Below, in pieces: positions 1 through 11,689 of a stretch of 64,000 bases of DNA (position 1 is its first letter; every line of letters begins with the position of its first letter). A program made the position numbers and the translations under genes. The notes below the pieces were generated by a model, which was not told the origin of the DNA, did not search any database, and saw nothing but the letters and a program-made list of their open reading frames with translations. Location of the stretch: contig NW_026947485.1 of NCBI RefSeq assembly GCF_034190915.1, forward strand, positions 131,208,337 through 131,272,336, in the 5' to 3' direction. The stretch is from Cavia porcellus (lineage: Eukaryota > Chordata > Mammalia > Rodentia > Caviidae).

Positions 1-625
1 TATCCAAGAGACTGATATTTTATTAATTTTATTTTTGTTTTTTAAGTTACCTATAATTATTAATTTTGTTGATATTTATCTTTAATTTGTCTTGGTAGGA
101 GTTTTGAGTTTGCCTTGACCCTAGAGTTAATTAGGAGTGTTATATTTGAGCTTTTTGTTTTCTGGTATAGACTTTATAAGATTTCTGTCTTAATTTTTCT
201 CTCATTGCTTTTTTCTCTTTGAGTGATATAGTATTCATTTTTTATCCATGAATTGTTAAAATTTCAGGTTTTTTTCACTAATCTGCTGTATTATAAACTC
301 TTTCATCTAACATCTCTTAATTTCAAATACCTTTTGCAATTGCTTTGGTCTCATTTTCTCTCTGGCATTGTCTGGAAATTGATAACATTGGATTTTTTTT
401 GTCATTCATTTAGTATGTTTTTTATATTTTAAATTCTTTCCTTTGTCTCCTGCATTTTAAATGAACCTTTTAAGTTTACATTCCACATCACTAGTTTTGT
501 TTTCTGCAGTGTTAATTCTACTTTCATTTCTTCCATTGTAGATTAGTTTCAATATTTCATTTTTTAATTCTTTTCTTTCTTTCTAACAATTTCAGTTTTT
601 CTTTTTGTATGTTTGTTTTCTTTTC
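1..625. other. T-rich stretch, possibly ancient antisense L1
   Basis: This interval is strongly T-rich on the plus strand and contains no coding signal. Its texture (short runs of T broken by CTTT and ATTTC words) resembles the antisense of an old L1 ORF1/5' region. I cannot match specific blocks, so the assignment is only a guess. Confidence 0.25.
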
Positions 626-693
626 AGCGCTGGTAGGTTGAAGCCAGGTCCTCATACGTGCTAGGGAGGCCTCTACCACTGGCTACACCCATG
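626..693 (-). mobile_element. ID-type tRNA-derived SINE, degraded
   Basis: Read on the minus strand, this block begins like a tRNA-derived ID SINE, with GTGTAGCCAGTGGTAGAGG in the A-box region. It then has an anticodon-arm equivalent and a B-box-like GGCTTCAACC. The element is diverged and truncated, with no clear poly(A) tail or target-site duplication. Many such copies occur in rodent genomes, and this one is probably old. Confidence 0.6.
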
Positions 694-844
694 GCCATCC
701 TTCTCTCTTTTGCTTTTGCTCAAGCAAACTTCTGATGTGCAACCTAAAATTTCATTGAGTAGTGCGTGTTTTATAATATTATTAGGAAGAAGAGGCATAT
801 ATTTCCAATACATACTTCTGTTTCCTATAGAGCAGGCCACTTTT

Positions 845-2480
845 TAAAATTAAGTTTACTGTACAGTTTAGATACATGTAATGATCACATTCATCATTGG
901 GAATATGTACCTGTCTATGATGTATCTTGATTTCTTTTTTTCCCGATTCCCTTTCCCTTTATTCAACTCTTCTTCCTTTCCTTATTTACAAAGATTTGTT
1001 TCTATTTTATTCTTCTTTGATCATTTTTACTTTTCTTTCCTTTCTTTTTTCCCTCTCTAGTTCCTCTTTCCTTTTGAATAATTTCTTCCAATTTCACAAT
1101 ATCTATTACACATTTTAGTTCTCATTTACACTTTTAGTTTCTCACTCCAGAGAGAAAAAGCAATATTTATACGTGTCTGATTTATTTCACTAAATAGTAT
1201 GGTCTCATGATTCATCCATTTACCTAGAAATGTCTCAAGTTTATCTTTCTTGGTGGCCATGAGTATTCCACTGTTTAAAAAAGTCCACATTTCTTTTATC
1301 CATCCATCAGTTGAAGGGCATTTGGGTTGTTTCCAAGATTTAGCTATTACAAGCTGTACTGCTATAAACATGTGTGTGCATATAATGCTGTGGTGTGACG
1401 CTTTCTTTTCTTTGGGGAAGATACTAAGAAGGGGGAATAGCTGAGCCAAATGGGACTGCTAGTCCTAGTTTTTTGAGGAATATCCATATTGATTTCCACA
1501 GTTGTTGTACTAGTCTACACTCCCACCAACAGTGGAGAAGGGTTCCATTTCCCCCACCAGCACTTGTTATTAGTTGATTTCTTGATAAAAGCCATTTTTT
1601 CTATGATAAGATGAACTATTCATATTTTAATTTGTTTCTCTCAAATGATCAGTGATGTTGAACAGTTTTTCATATATTTATTTGCCATTTATACATCATC
1701 TGAGAAATGCATATTCATCTCACATGCCCATTTTTGGATTGGGTCTTTAAATTTGAGAGGTCTAAATTTTTAAAAATTATTTATGTGTTCTAGATATTAG
1801 TCCTTTGACTGAGGAACAACTGGCAAAATTTTTTTCCACATTGTGGGTAGTCTTTTCAACCCTATTGGTGATTAATAAGATGAGATCACACTTGTTCTTT
1901 GTAGTATTTTCCATGCAGTCAGGGTTTTGCTCATGAAGTCTTTGCCTATACCAGTGTTTTCAAGAGTTCAGCGTATTCTCTATTCCAGCAGATTTAGTGT
2001 TTCTATTTTAATATTTAGATCTTTGATCCATTTCTATTTTTGTTTGATGCATGGTAAAAGACCTGGGTCTTGGTTTAATCTACAGCATATGACAAACCAG
2101 TTTTCCCTGGACCGTTTATTAAAAAAGGCTATATTTCTTCAAGGGAACATGCTTGGTCACTTTGTCAAAGATAAGTTGTCCGAGTATGTTTGGAGTTGTT
2201 TCTGCATCTTATAGTCTGTTCTATAGGTCTGTATTTTTTTGTTGTTGCAGCACTGTGCTGTTTTATAATAGTTTTATAGTATACTTTCAAGTCAGGAATT
2301 GTGAAGTCCCCTGCCTTCCTTTATTGCCCAGAATTTTTTTTACTATTCTTTAATCTCTTCCAGTTCCAAATGAATTTTACAAATGTTTTCTCTAGTTCTG
2401 TGAAATATACTGATGATAATTTAATTGGGATAGCATTAAATCTGTATAACAATTCAACTTTAAAATCTTCCTTTTTAAAA
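845..2480 (-). mobile_element. LINE-1, 5'-truncated, 3' UTR plus ORF2 3' end
   Basis: The plus strand is the reverse complement of an L1 3' end. The left end is a T/C-rich 3' UTR. From about 1250 it carries the ORF2 C-terminal hallmark region: the 'pictures of the small insert' words CATTTGGGTTGTTTCCAAGA (1319-1338) and the CTACACTCCCACCAACAGTG block near 1515. The match runs rightward, meaning upstream in ORF2, to about 2480 and then stops, so the copy is 5'-truncated. Stops and indels break the frame throughout, so it is not functional. It parallels 4640-6320 of the second L1, which has the same orientation. Confidence 0.85.
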
Positions 2481-3060
2481 ACTTGAATAATGTTATTAAT
2501 TTATTATACTACAGAATATTTTTATGATCACTATCTCAGTATTTTTTTCTCCCTGCATATCATTTTTGAGTTGACTTCCCATATTTGATATTATCCCACA
2601 AGGTGGGTAGATTAGACTCCAGCTTTCTGTTGTTAAGGTTGACTGCAGCTGAAAATCAACCATACCATAGGTTCATAGATCTGTCTCCCACAGCTTACAG
2701 TTCTGGGGTGTGATCCAAGAAGGTGGATAACAGGGTGCGGCAGCAAGGGAATGCTAACTATATGGTGTTTTTTCTCCGTATTTGGTGACACTCCTGTGCA
2801 GGTGTCAGATTTCTGGGCCCAGGTTTTCTAACTACTAGCTTACCTCCTGCTTCATACCATCTGCAGCTGTGCCCAGTGTCCTCCTAGCCGTAATCTTACT
2901 CATGGTATGGCCTCTAGGAGAAATGTGGGGTTTCCAGAAGCTTCCCTTTCCTGTGCCAGTGGTCAATTTCAGAAGATAAAAGCCAACAGGCATGGTTGTT
3001 CTCTGCAGTTTTGAGCCTTTAGCCATCAGCTCTTGTCCCTCCAGGTAGGAGATTGTGTTC
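2481..3060. other. Unassigned sequence, possible old LTR-like repeat
   Basis: The segment around 2690-2760 (a CTTACAGTTCTGGGG word followed by a purine-rich AAGAAGGTGGA block) resembles common old mammalian LTR-type repeats. Boundaries and family cannot be set by eye. No coding evidence is seen. A short reverse-strand open frame at 2835-3026 has no recognisable features. Confidence 0.25.
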
Positions 3061-4600
3061 TGAAGAATTTTACAGTTGTTCCTTTGTCATTGGTTTTATT
3101 TAATTTTATCTGATCTATTTTATTTATAGCTAAAACTTTTCTAAAGTTTTGTGCTATGGGTAGTATTTTCATGTTTTCTAAATTTGATGATCATATTCTT
3201 TTATATTTTATCTTTTATGATGCTGAACAGGAGAGTGGAAATGGAGGATGAGAGACTCTTGTGCTCTGATTAACATTTCCAGTTCTTTTAACATAAAGCC
3301 TGTTGACCATAATAGGCATTCAGAATGTAGCCAATGACCAAATGAAGGTGAAAATCATTTTGAGTTTAAGGGATACTAATTATTTTATGTGACTTCTCTA
3401 TTATTCTTGAATATGTTCAAATTTTCAAGGTTTCTTCATATTTCTTTCAAGATACTTCAAATGACAACACTGATATCAGGTTCTCATCAGAAAAAATTTT
3501 GAGACTAACCTTGAAAATAAATTCAAAGATTTATTCCTTAATTTATAAGATAAATTTTGTTCACATTTCTTATATCCTTCAGTTAGGCTCAAAGGAATAA
3601 GAAATAATTTCTACCTCTCTCAAAGAAACTCACATAATAATATGATGGTTTATTGGCAACAACTACTTTATTTTTTCTTTTTCAGGTCAAGTATCAGAAC
3701 TGTCTTTTGAAGATGGAACTACCCGGGATAATTAAATATCTTTCTTCCTAGTAGTAGAGATCTACTTTATTTGAGCCCATCAATGAAAAAAATTACATTA
3801 CCATGGGTTTATAAGAGACTGGAAGTATTTCTCTCATGAATCTGAGATAAAAGAGGAATAATTTTCCCTCTCCTATAGTTCTATACTCACTAGAGTCAGA
3901 AAAGTTAAACTTGAGTGATTCGTATTTTCTTTTACTATTTTTGTTAAGTATATATGATTTTCCATTTTATTTGTAATAGGCATCAGTGTACAATCACATT
4001 ATTTGTCTTAAATATGTTTGTTTTATATGAAGCTAGGAATCTTTGTATAGAACAGAACACAAAATATATATTCAGATTCTGGAGAAGTGGTAGATTCAAT
4101 CTGAATTTTCAAAAATGGTAGTTGGTACAGCCCAGTAATAGAAGATATTTTGCTAGGTAGAAATAAAAATATGCATTCTTCAGAGGCAGGCAAATGGGTT
4201 TTATCAAAAGTAGTGGCGTCTACATGCCCAACTTCACGTAACTCTCTTTTAGTAAAAAATAACCTTATCCTTTTCCTATTCCATCTTATCTTGATAGGGC
4301 TATCACATGAGGTATACTCTTATCCAGTATACGATCACATGTATGAGCACAGTGTATGACTCAAACTACAACCATGCAAGAGATATTTTTTCCTCTGGGA
4401 GTTGCCTATCTCATAAAACCTTGTGAGCAGTGAGTTAATGCATGCAAAGTCTTTAGAAGTATTACTGCTACAGTACATAATGTGAGCTTTTATTATTCTA
4501 AAAAGCAGAGTGATATAGAATAAAAAGTTCTTGGAGTTGGAACATTCTAACCACATTGCCCTGGTATCCCCTTAGTTTCTCTACCCTTTTCCCTAGACCA
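3061..4600. other. No feature recognised (unique AT-rich DNA)
   Basis: About 1.5 kb of AT-rich sequence lies between the two L1 copies. I see no repeat hallmark, no splice-bounded open frame and no RNA gene. The short open frames at 4150-4359 and 4335-4556 overlap on opposite strands and look like chance. Confidence 0.5.
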
Positions 4601-5002
4601 TTTTAATTTTTGTTCTTCCCAAAGCTTCATTATGAAGCATTTTTGCATTTCTATGAATTACCTTGTATCCTTTCAATAAATCCACTCAATAAATAACTCA
4701 ACTTGCTATTTCTTTTCTTCATTTTTCCTTCTATTCTTTTTTTTTCTTTCCAATCTTTCCTACCTCCCCTTGATTTCTTTCTCATAATAATAGTTTTCTT
4801 CCAATTTCTGCATATTTATTATACATTTTGGTAATTATTTACATTTTCAGTTTCTCATATAAGAGAAAACGTGATATTTACATGTTCAATTTATTTCACT
4901 TAAGATTGTAGTCTCAAAGTTCACCCAGTTACCTAGAAATGTCGCAAAGTTATCGTTCTTTAAGACAGATGAGTACTCCATTGTTTAAAAAATCTACAGC
5001 TT

Positions 5003-5086
5003 GGACTGGGAATTTAGCCCAGTGGTTCAAGCACTTGCCTGGTAAATGTGAGGTCATGAGTTCAACCCCTGGTACCTGGCCCCTCA
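5003..5086 (+). mobile_element. ID-type SINE nested in the L1
   Basis: A tRNA-derived ID SINE lies on the plus strand, with a TTTAGCCCAGTGGTTCAAGC A-box region and a GAGTTCAACCCC B-box region. It splits the L1 ORF2 3' end. The flanks AATCTACAGCTT (4991-5002) and AATCCACATCTT (5087-5098) are an imperfect 12-bp target-site duplication with two mismatches. It therefore inserted after the L1 was fixed. It lacks a long A tail and ends in a GGTACC-containing terminus like the copies at 47,144 and 55,802. Confidence 0.85.
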
Positions 5087-6727
5087 AATCCACATCTTTT
5101 TATCCATTTATCAGTTGATGGACATTTGCATTGTTTTCAAGATTTAGCTATTACAAACTATAAGCATATGTGTATATGTGTGCATATAATGTTATGGTAT
5201 GATACTTTCAATTCTTTTGGGAATGCACCAAGAAGTGAAAGCAACTGGGTCCAATGGGACCACTAGTCCTAGTTTTTTTGAGGAATCTCCACAGTGGTTG
5301 TACCAGTCTACACTCCCCCTACCAGGGTAGAAGAGTTCCTTTCCCCAGATCCTCAGAAGCATTTGTTATTAGTTGATTTCCTGATGATAGACATTCTTAC
5401 TGGAGTGAGATGAAATCTCAGCATAGTTTTAATTTACATCTATCAAATGATGAGTGATGTTGAATATTTTTTCATATGTTTATCTGCATTTCTGCTTCAT
5501 CTGAGAAATGTCTAGTCATTTCAGATTCGCATTTTGAGATTGGGTCTTTAAATTTGGAGGATCTGATTATTTTAAGTTCATTATCTAGTCCATGTATTAG
5601 TTCTTTGTCTGAAGAACAGCTGGTAAAAATTTTTCCCATGCAGTGGGTTGTCTTTTCACTCTATTGGTGATTTCTTTTACTGTGCAAAATGTTTTTCAGT
5701 AGGATGAGATCCGAATTGTTGATTCTTTGTGATTGTTCCTGTGCAACCTGGGTTTTGTTCATAAAATCTTTGTCTACCCCAGTGTCGTCAAGAGTTCTAT
5801 TTTGTCTTCCAGGAGACTTAGTGTTCTGATTTGCTATTTAGATCCTTAATCCACTTTAATTTTAGTTTAGTGCATGAAGAAAGATATGAGTCTAGTTTTA
5901 ATCTTTGCCATATGGAAAGCCAGTTTTCTCAGTGCAATTTATTGAAGAGGCTATCTTTTCTTCCAGTGAAGGTATTTGCCTTCTTTGTCAAAGATAAGGT
6001 GGCTAAGCATGTCTGTAGTTGTTCATTCATCTTCTAATCTGTTCCATTGATCCTCAGATATATACTGTGCTGTTTTCATCACAGTAGCTCTGAAGTATAA
6101 TTTCAAGTCAGGAACTGTGATGTCCCCTACCTTACCTGTGTTACCTAGAATTGCCTTTGCTATTCTAGGTCTTTTCTGGTTTCAAATGAATTTTGGACTT
6201 GTTTTCTTTAATTTAATGAGATATACCATTATAATTTTGATTGGAATTGTGTTAAATCTACATAGCAGTTTTGGAAATATGGCTATTTTTACTACACTGA
6301 TTCTTCCTACATAAAAACAAGGAATAAATTTCCATTCTCTTTTGTCCTCTTAGATCTCCTTTTTCAGAGTACTGTAGTTTTCAATGCAGAGATCTTTTAC
6401 TTCCTTTGTTAAATTGATTCCTAGCTATTTCTTTTTTTTAATGCTATTGTGAAAGTGTTGTGTCTCTTAATTTCTCTCTCAGTGAGTTTGTTGTATACAG
6501 GGGTGCTATTGATTTTTAAATACTGACTTTGTATCCAGTTACACTACTGAATTTGTTTTTAGATATGGAAGTTTTTGGTGGAGATTTTGGGGTCTTCTAT
6601 GCAGAGTATCATGTCATCCACACATAATGATAATATACTTCCTTCCCTATCATTATTCCTTTTATTTTTTCTTTTGGCTAATATCCCTGAATAATCTTTC
6701 CAGAATTACATTGAATAGGAGAGGTGA

Positions 6728-6742
6728 CCATGGATATTGATT
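6728..6742. other. Internal deletion junction in the L1 ORF2
   Basis: At this point the sequence jumps from the reverse transcriptase block (TTGAATAGGAGAGGTGACC) to the endonuclease block (TTTCATTGCACTATGGTCAG) with only about 15 bases between. In the family layout these blocks are separated by the ORF2 linker and the N-terminal half of the reverse transcriptase. I estimate 1.2-1.4 kb missing, from memory of the L1 layout. Confidence 0.7.
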
Positions 6743-7439
6743 TCCAATTTCATTGCACTATGGTCAGATAATATGCATGGAATAATTTCAGTTTCTTTGC
6801 ATCCACTTAAGCATGTTTATGAGCCAGTATGTGATCTATTTTGGAGAATGTTCCATGTGCAGCTGAGAAGAATGTGTATTCAGATGTTGTTGGTGGGGCA
6901 CTTTGTAGACATCTAAATTCATTTGTTCAAAAATTTGGCTCAGTACTGGTATTTCATTGTTAATTTTTTTGTCTAATTGATCTGTCTGCTTTTGAAAGTT
7001 GGGGTTTGAGGTTCCCCTTTAGAATTGTATTAGTGTTTATTTAAACTTTCAGGTTCAATAATATTTGCTTTATATAGCTAGGTGCACTGGTGTTTGGTGC
7101 ATATACATTTATGTTTGTTATTGCTCCCTTTTGAATCATTCCCTTTACAATGATGTAGTGGCCTTCTTTGTCTCTCTTCATCAGTCTCAGCTTGAAATTT
7201 ACTTTGTAGTAGAATAGCTAACCTTGTTTTCTTCTGGGTTCCGGTTGCATGGAGTATTGTTTACAACCCTTTGACTTTCAGTCTATGATTTTTTAAATTA
7301 AATACATTTCTTGTCTACAGTATATTGTATCTTGCTTCTTGATCCATTCTGTTAGTCTTCTTCTATTGATTAATTAAGGGAGACCCTTAACCTTGAAGGT
7401 TATAGATAGTATCCTTGACATGTTATTTTCATGTTGTTG

Positions 7440-8500
7440 GTTTTCTTTCCCCATCTTGTTTAATTGCTTGCCTTGCCTGGTGGATTCATTCTGTTGGAGT
7501 TCGTGGAGTTGTAGGCCTTGATATATCTTTCTTGAATGTCTTTCAAACACTTTGGAGTGCTAGTTTGGTAGTCAGGGTTCTTTCAGGTGTTCTTTATTAT
7601 GAAATTATCTTATTTTTCCAATTTTAAAAGACGGTTTTCTGGGGCCACATTAATCTGGGTTGGAGGTTGTTTTCTTTTAGGGTTTGAAATACTTTACCCC
7701 AAGCTATCCTTATTGAGGGTTCTTGTTGAGAAGTCTGCAATTCTTATGGACTTTCCTTTATAGGCAATTTATTTCATTACCCTAATAGTTTTTAGTATTC
7801 AGTTCTTGTGTTAAATTTCTGGAATCTTAAATATTATGTGCCATGGTATAGATTTTTTTAAAAATCATGTCTAATTGGGGAACTATATGCTTCACTTATC
7901 TGTATGTTGAATTCTCCCTGCCAGGGAAGTTTTCTGTGATTACTTCTGTGGACAGTTATTTTATGTCACTTATGCTACTTTCTGCTTTTTCATTGACTGA
8001 TCAATCTTATGTTATTTTTCTTTGCATCATCTAGCAGCTGCTGGATTGATTTTTTATAGTCCCTTGCTATTTTTAAGAAATCTTTCTTTTCATGATCACT
8101 AACCACAATCCTGTCTCCTATATCTGATATTCTGTCCTCACATTAGCTCATTCTGCTGCATATACATTCAATAGAATTTTTTAATCTCCTAGACATGTGT
8201 TTGAATCTGTTTCTCAGATTCAGTTTCTTTCCTATGTTGGGTGTTCATGGTTTCCTTCATTTTCCTAAGCACTCAATTATTTTTTAAACCTGTATTTCTT
8301 CTAGATTCAATAATCTGTCTTTCATTACGGTCACATCTGTGTAGTTATCTGAGAAAGTATTTCTAATTTGATTTTTTTCTATGACCTTGTTCATCTATTT
8401 TGTTATTTCTTCTGTTACTACATCAAAGAGTTTTTGTGGGTGGCCTTTGAATTGTTCCATCTCATTGCTCCCTGGGTTTGCCTTTGCTAAGCTAGAAGTC
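7440..8500 (-). pseudogene. L1 ORF1 pseudogene
   Basis: ORF1 encodes the L1 RNA-binding trimeric chaperone. On the minus strand this interval follows the ORF2 start in the L1 order. It shows the expected antisense words, such as TTTCAGGTGTTCTTTATTATG, AAGTCTGCAATTCTTATGG and the TTTCCTTCATTTTCC coiled-coil coding region. No open frame longer than 84 codons survives, so it is a decayed copy. Exact ends cannot be set. Confidence 0.65.
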
Positions 8501-8531
8501 TAGGGTTGCATCTCGTTTAAGTGGCTTCTCA

Positions 8532-8546
<15 letters not shown>

Positions 8547-8563
<17 letters not shown>
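8547..8563. repeat. Poly(T) tract, 17 nt
   Basis: A run of T follows TTTTC repeats. It lies between the ORF1 remnant and the putative 5' part of the L1, so it could be the tail of a separate antisense insertion or an internal tract of the L1. Confidence 0.8.
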
Positions 8564-8564
8564 A

Positions 8565-10080
8565 GTTTAATTCCTGGATCAATGCTTGTAAATTGCTTAT
8601 GGCAAGTAGCTTTGTTGCTAGTATTTAGAACCCTTTGGAATTGACTACTTCTAAGAGACACATTCTAGATATAGTGGGGTTTTACATCCTGAGTCTGTTG
8701 CAAGTCCCTTCCTATTCAATTTACTGGGATGAGAAATTAGTGCCAATTTGACCCAGCCCCTAGTTCTTTGGCAGTGGTCTATAGTATTGTTTATGATCCT
8801 TAGGCAATCTAAGTCTTGGTATACCAGAAAAAATAATGGATTACAACAATTACCAAAGTAATTGACCAAAGTAATACAATCAGCAATGATAATAGCATAA
8901 TGCACAGCTTAGTAAATGAACAACTATGGTGACTATTAATTTGCCACCTTTAATCATATGAACTAGATTTGTGGTTATGTAATACAATCCAAAATGAACC
9001 AGAAAGTTGTATACAACAAATAGGCCCTCAACATAATGATTTTACCCTCAAGGGAGAAAATGTAAAAGCAGTTAGGGCTAAAAATAGAGACATAGAAGAA
9101 GAAGAGATTAGAAGCAAAGCTATAGGAGAAAGGAAGACAATACAAACTTTGGGACATTGGTGAAGAAGACAGGAAGGACAAAGAGAAGGAAAAAAGAAAA
9201 ACAAGAACAGAACAGAACAACAATGAAAAGAAACTAGAAACCATGTTTACAGTCATACAAGAACAAACAAGAAAAGAACAAAACAAAAACAAAAATAAGG
9301 AAAGAAAAAAGAAAGAAGAAAAAGTGTCCATTTAAAGGCATTTCTTTGCTGGCAAATAACATGAACAGACAACAGTCCAGATCTGAGTTGATTAATCCCA
9401 GCAAACCAGCTGTAGCTTTATGGCAGGTTAGTGCATAGTCTCATCATGCCTGCACCTTCAGTTTCATTGAAGTTCAGGCTGGTTTCTGACTGTGAGGGTG
9501 GAACCCATTTTGATCAGCCTGTAATACTCCATGTGCCTCCTGCAAGCTTCAACTCAGTTCCCTGACCTCCTGTTGACTTGAAGATGGAAGCCTCATCCTA
9601 ACACTGGGAACTGCTAAATGGAGCCAGTGTACAGCTGTTGTGAGTTCTGACCTCATTTGGTCCTTTCTAAGATGTCTACTTGCCAGTCACCCTCTACTGG
9701 AGGATGTCTGAACCTGAATAACTCATCAGCTGCTATGGTCCACTGGTGAATTTCTCCATGGATGCCTCTGATGTCTACACCAGTAGTCACTGTGTCTGCA
9801 GGTTCCAGCTGCCCCTCCCAAACAATGAGTACCGGCTCAAAGAGGAGGCACTGTCTGATATCTCCTTCTTTTTTGTTGAAGCCTTTTTTCATTCTCCCTG
9901 TGGGCTACAAGTCTCACTTCAGATCCTTCCCAGGTCTCTGGGACATACTTCCCTCCTTTCCTTCTTATGTTGTTATATTTCAGCATCTAGAATTCAAATC
10001 TTTGAGAGGCTCTATGTTGCTCACCACTCTGACATCTTCTCAGAAATCAACTGTCTATTTCTTGTAATCCAAATTTCTTA
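8565..10080 (-). mobile_element. Possible 5' region of the long L1
   Basis: This interval sits where the L1 5' UTR would be expected. It contains a purine-rich stretch at about 9160-9330 and a more GC-rich block at 9480-10,040. I cannot confirm homology, and rodent L1 5' UTRs are poorly conserved. Overlapping short open frames at 9746-10,081 on both strands look like chance in the less AT-rich block. Alternatively it is a different, unassigned repeat or unique DNA. Confidence 0.4.
9160..9335. repeat. Purine-rich low-complexity tract
   Basis: The plus strand is almost all A and G with occasional C, as in AAGAGAAGGAAAAAAG and ACAAGAACAGAACAGAAC. The complementary open frame (8975-9331, minus) is low-complexity Phe/Ser/Leu and is not a real protein. 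Confidence 0.75.
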
Positions 10081-10334
10081 ATGGATAAAAAGAACACAAT
10101 AAAGCTTTAAATATTGCTATTAAGTGATATTTCCCAAATTTTCATTTATGTTTTACATTGAAGGATGTTTTCCTGGTCCTTCAGAATAGAGTGTTCTATC
10201 AGTCTAGGAAATTATATCAAATAAAATAATGAACTCACATTAGAGTTATCTGACAGAAAATGTTAGAAGGTGAAACATTATGGAATTAAATACCTGTGTT
10301 CAGAGTAGCATTGATTCTTAGAGGAAAAATCATC

Positions 10335-10515
10335 ATCACTACCAAACTGCTATGTGCCATATATTATTTCTAATCTTTATGGTAAGTTTGCATAAATATT
10401 AACTCCATTTTATAGATAAAATAACTGAAAATTTAGAGCTTGCAATTTTAGCTAGCTAGAAACTAAGTACAAGTTTATATCAGGTTTGCTCACTACAAAG
10501 CCTGTACTCTCTTTT
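10335..10515 (-). mobile_element. MIR SINE
   Basis: The block TTTTATAGATAAAATAACTGAAAATTTAGAGC followed by AGCTAGAAACTAAGTACAAG matches the layout of an antisense MIR core (cf. the usual 'bases equals pay attention to gaaactgaggc' region). It ends at CACTACAAAGCCTGTACTCT, the usual terminal region. It is heavily diverged, consistent with the great age of MIR elements. Confidence 0.6.
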
Positions 10516-11656
10516 TAATTGTAATATCACATCTGAATTTTCTTAAATTGTGTGATTCTGTTTCTATGATTGGTATGTTAAGTTAAAAATTTTAAGTGGT
10601 GTATATTTATTCTTTCATTAAATATTTATTTAGTAACTATGTGAGAAATTAAAGTATCTTGAGTCTGTGTAAATATAACTGTAGGGGACATATCAAAACA
10701 TATTTAAAGAAGTAGGGGTGGCAAAATAACACACAGAAAGAGCTTGTAAAAACTATTTAGATTAAACCTAGAATATAACTACTAGTGAAAGTCAATAGTA
10801 ATAACCTCGTCAGGTAATTCACTAACAATTTATTTCAATAGACTACATAAAACCTTTTATTTTCTTTCTTGTACCCTCAACTCTCATCCATCCTATTTTT
10901 CTAAATACATTCATAACATGATGCATCGAAATCTTCCTAAGTTCTAGAAAATTTGAGTTCACTTAATTTTAGGGCCTTGCTATGCAGAAGGTATCATTTG
11001 CTAAAGAGAAACAGGATAAACTCCAAAAATTTCAATGTAACTGTTAAGTTTTGGACATATCCGTATAGGATGGAGGTAAATGGCCACAATTCTAGGTTCC
11101 AGGAATTTTTAGGATGCAATGATTGTGCAGAAACCTTTACAGTATATATAGATGAAGCTGAAGCTATTTTCATAGGGATATTGCATGGGTATGCATAAAA
11201 CTATAGTTTTAGTCTTTTCCCATCTCCGTCTCATACTATCTACCATCCCTCTTCAGCCACAGAAGGAAAGAGGTTAAACAAGTTTCCCTGTTGACAGCAG
11301 AAGAAAATTTTTGTATGCTCAGAGATATCATTGTTTGCTTTCCATGTAATGGAAAAAGCCATAAAGGTAATAAGTAGACACTCAGGCAGTTGCAATACCA
11401 AAGAAGCATAATTAGACTTTGGTTCTACCCAGGCAGGAAGTTTCTGCATATTCAAATTCACTACTAATGACTAATTTTATTTTTAAAGACTTGGTCTGCA
11501 AGAGATTATATTTGGAAAATATGTGCAATACAGTTGTGGGAGGGACTGTAGTATATTTGTGGAAAATAAAACTGATGAGAAGAACAAAGTCAGAGTTTGG
11601 GTGCCTGAATAAATGGTTTAGAGCAAAACAAGGTAAGCAATACATAAGTGTGGACT
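10516..11656. other. No feature recognised
   Basis: AT-rich sequence without repeat hallmarks that I can name. Open frames at 10,953-11,198 (plus), 11,240-11,461 (minus), 11,412-11,771 (minus) and 11,419-11,736 (plus) overlap each other on both strands, have no recognisable domains and no splice-site context, and are treated as chance. Confidence 0.5.
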
Positions 11657-11686
11657 TTATTATTATTACTATTATCATTATCATTA
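11657..11686. repeat. (TTA)n/(TCAT)n microsatellite
   Basis: A short imperfect run of TTATTATTATTACTATTATC followed by ATTATCATTA. It is too short to be typed reliably. Confidence 0.75.
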
Positions 11687-11689
11687 AGC

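Larger units (their letters stand above)
4960..7400 (-). pseudogene. L1 ORF2 pseudogene, internally deleted
   Basis: ORF2 encodes the L1 endonuclease/reverse transcriptase. On the minus strand the catalytic endonuclease motif region is readable: the codons for Ser-Asp-His-Ser fall at about 6748-6770. The reverse transcriptase active-site region reads Val-Asp-Asp-Met at about 6605-6630, so the usual residue before the Asp pair is altered. Between these two landmarks the sequence is almost contiguous, whereas intact L1 elements have over 1 kb there. The C-terminal region continues to about 4960. Frameshifts and stops are frequent, so no protein is made. Confidence 0.8.
4640..8500 (-). mobile_element. 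LINE-1, long copy with ORF2 and ORF1 remnants
   Basis: This is a second L1, reverse-complemented relative to the plus strand. Reading leftward gives the order ORF1, ORF2, 3' UTR. The 3' UTR and ORF2 C-terminal blocks lie at about 4740-5680, the reverse transcriptase portion at about 5830-6730, the endonuclease portion at about 6740-7400, and the ORF1 portion at about 7440-8500. It is interrupted by a SINE at 5003 and has an internal deletion at about 6735. Every part carries multiple frame breaks, so the element is dead. Homologous blocks are recognised by eye against the general mammalian L1 layout. Confidence 0.88.
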
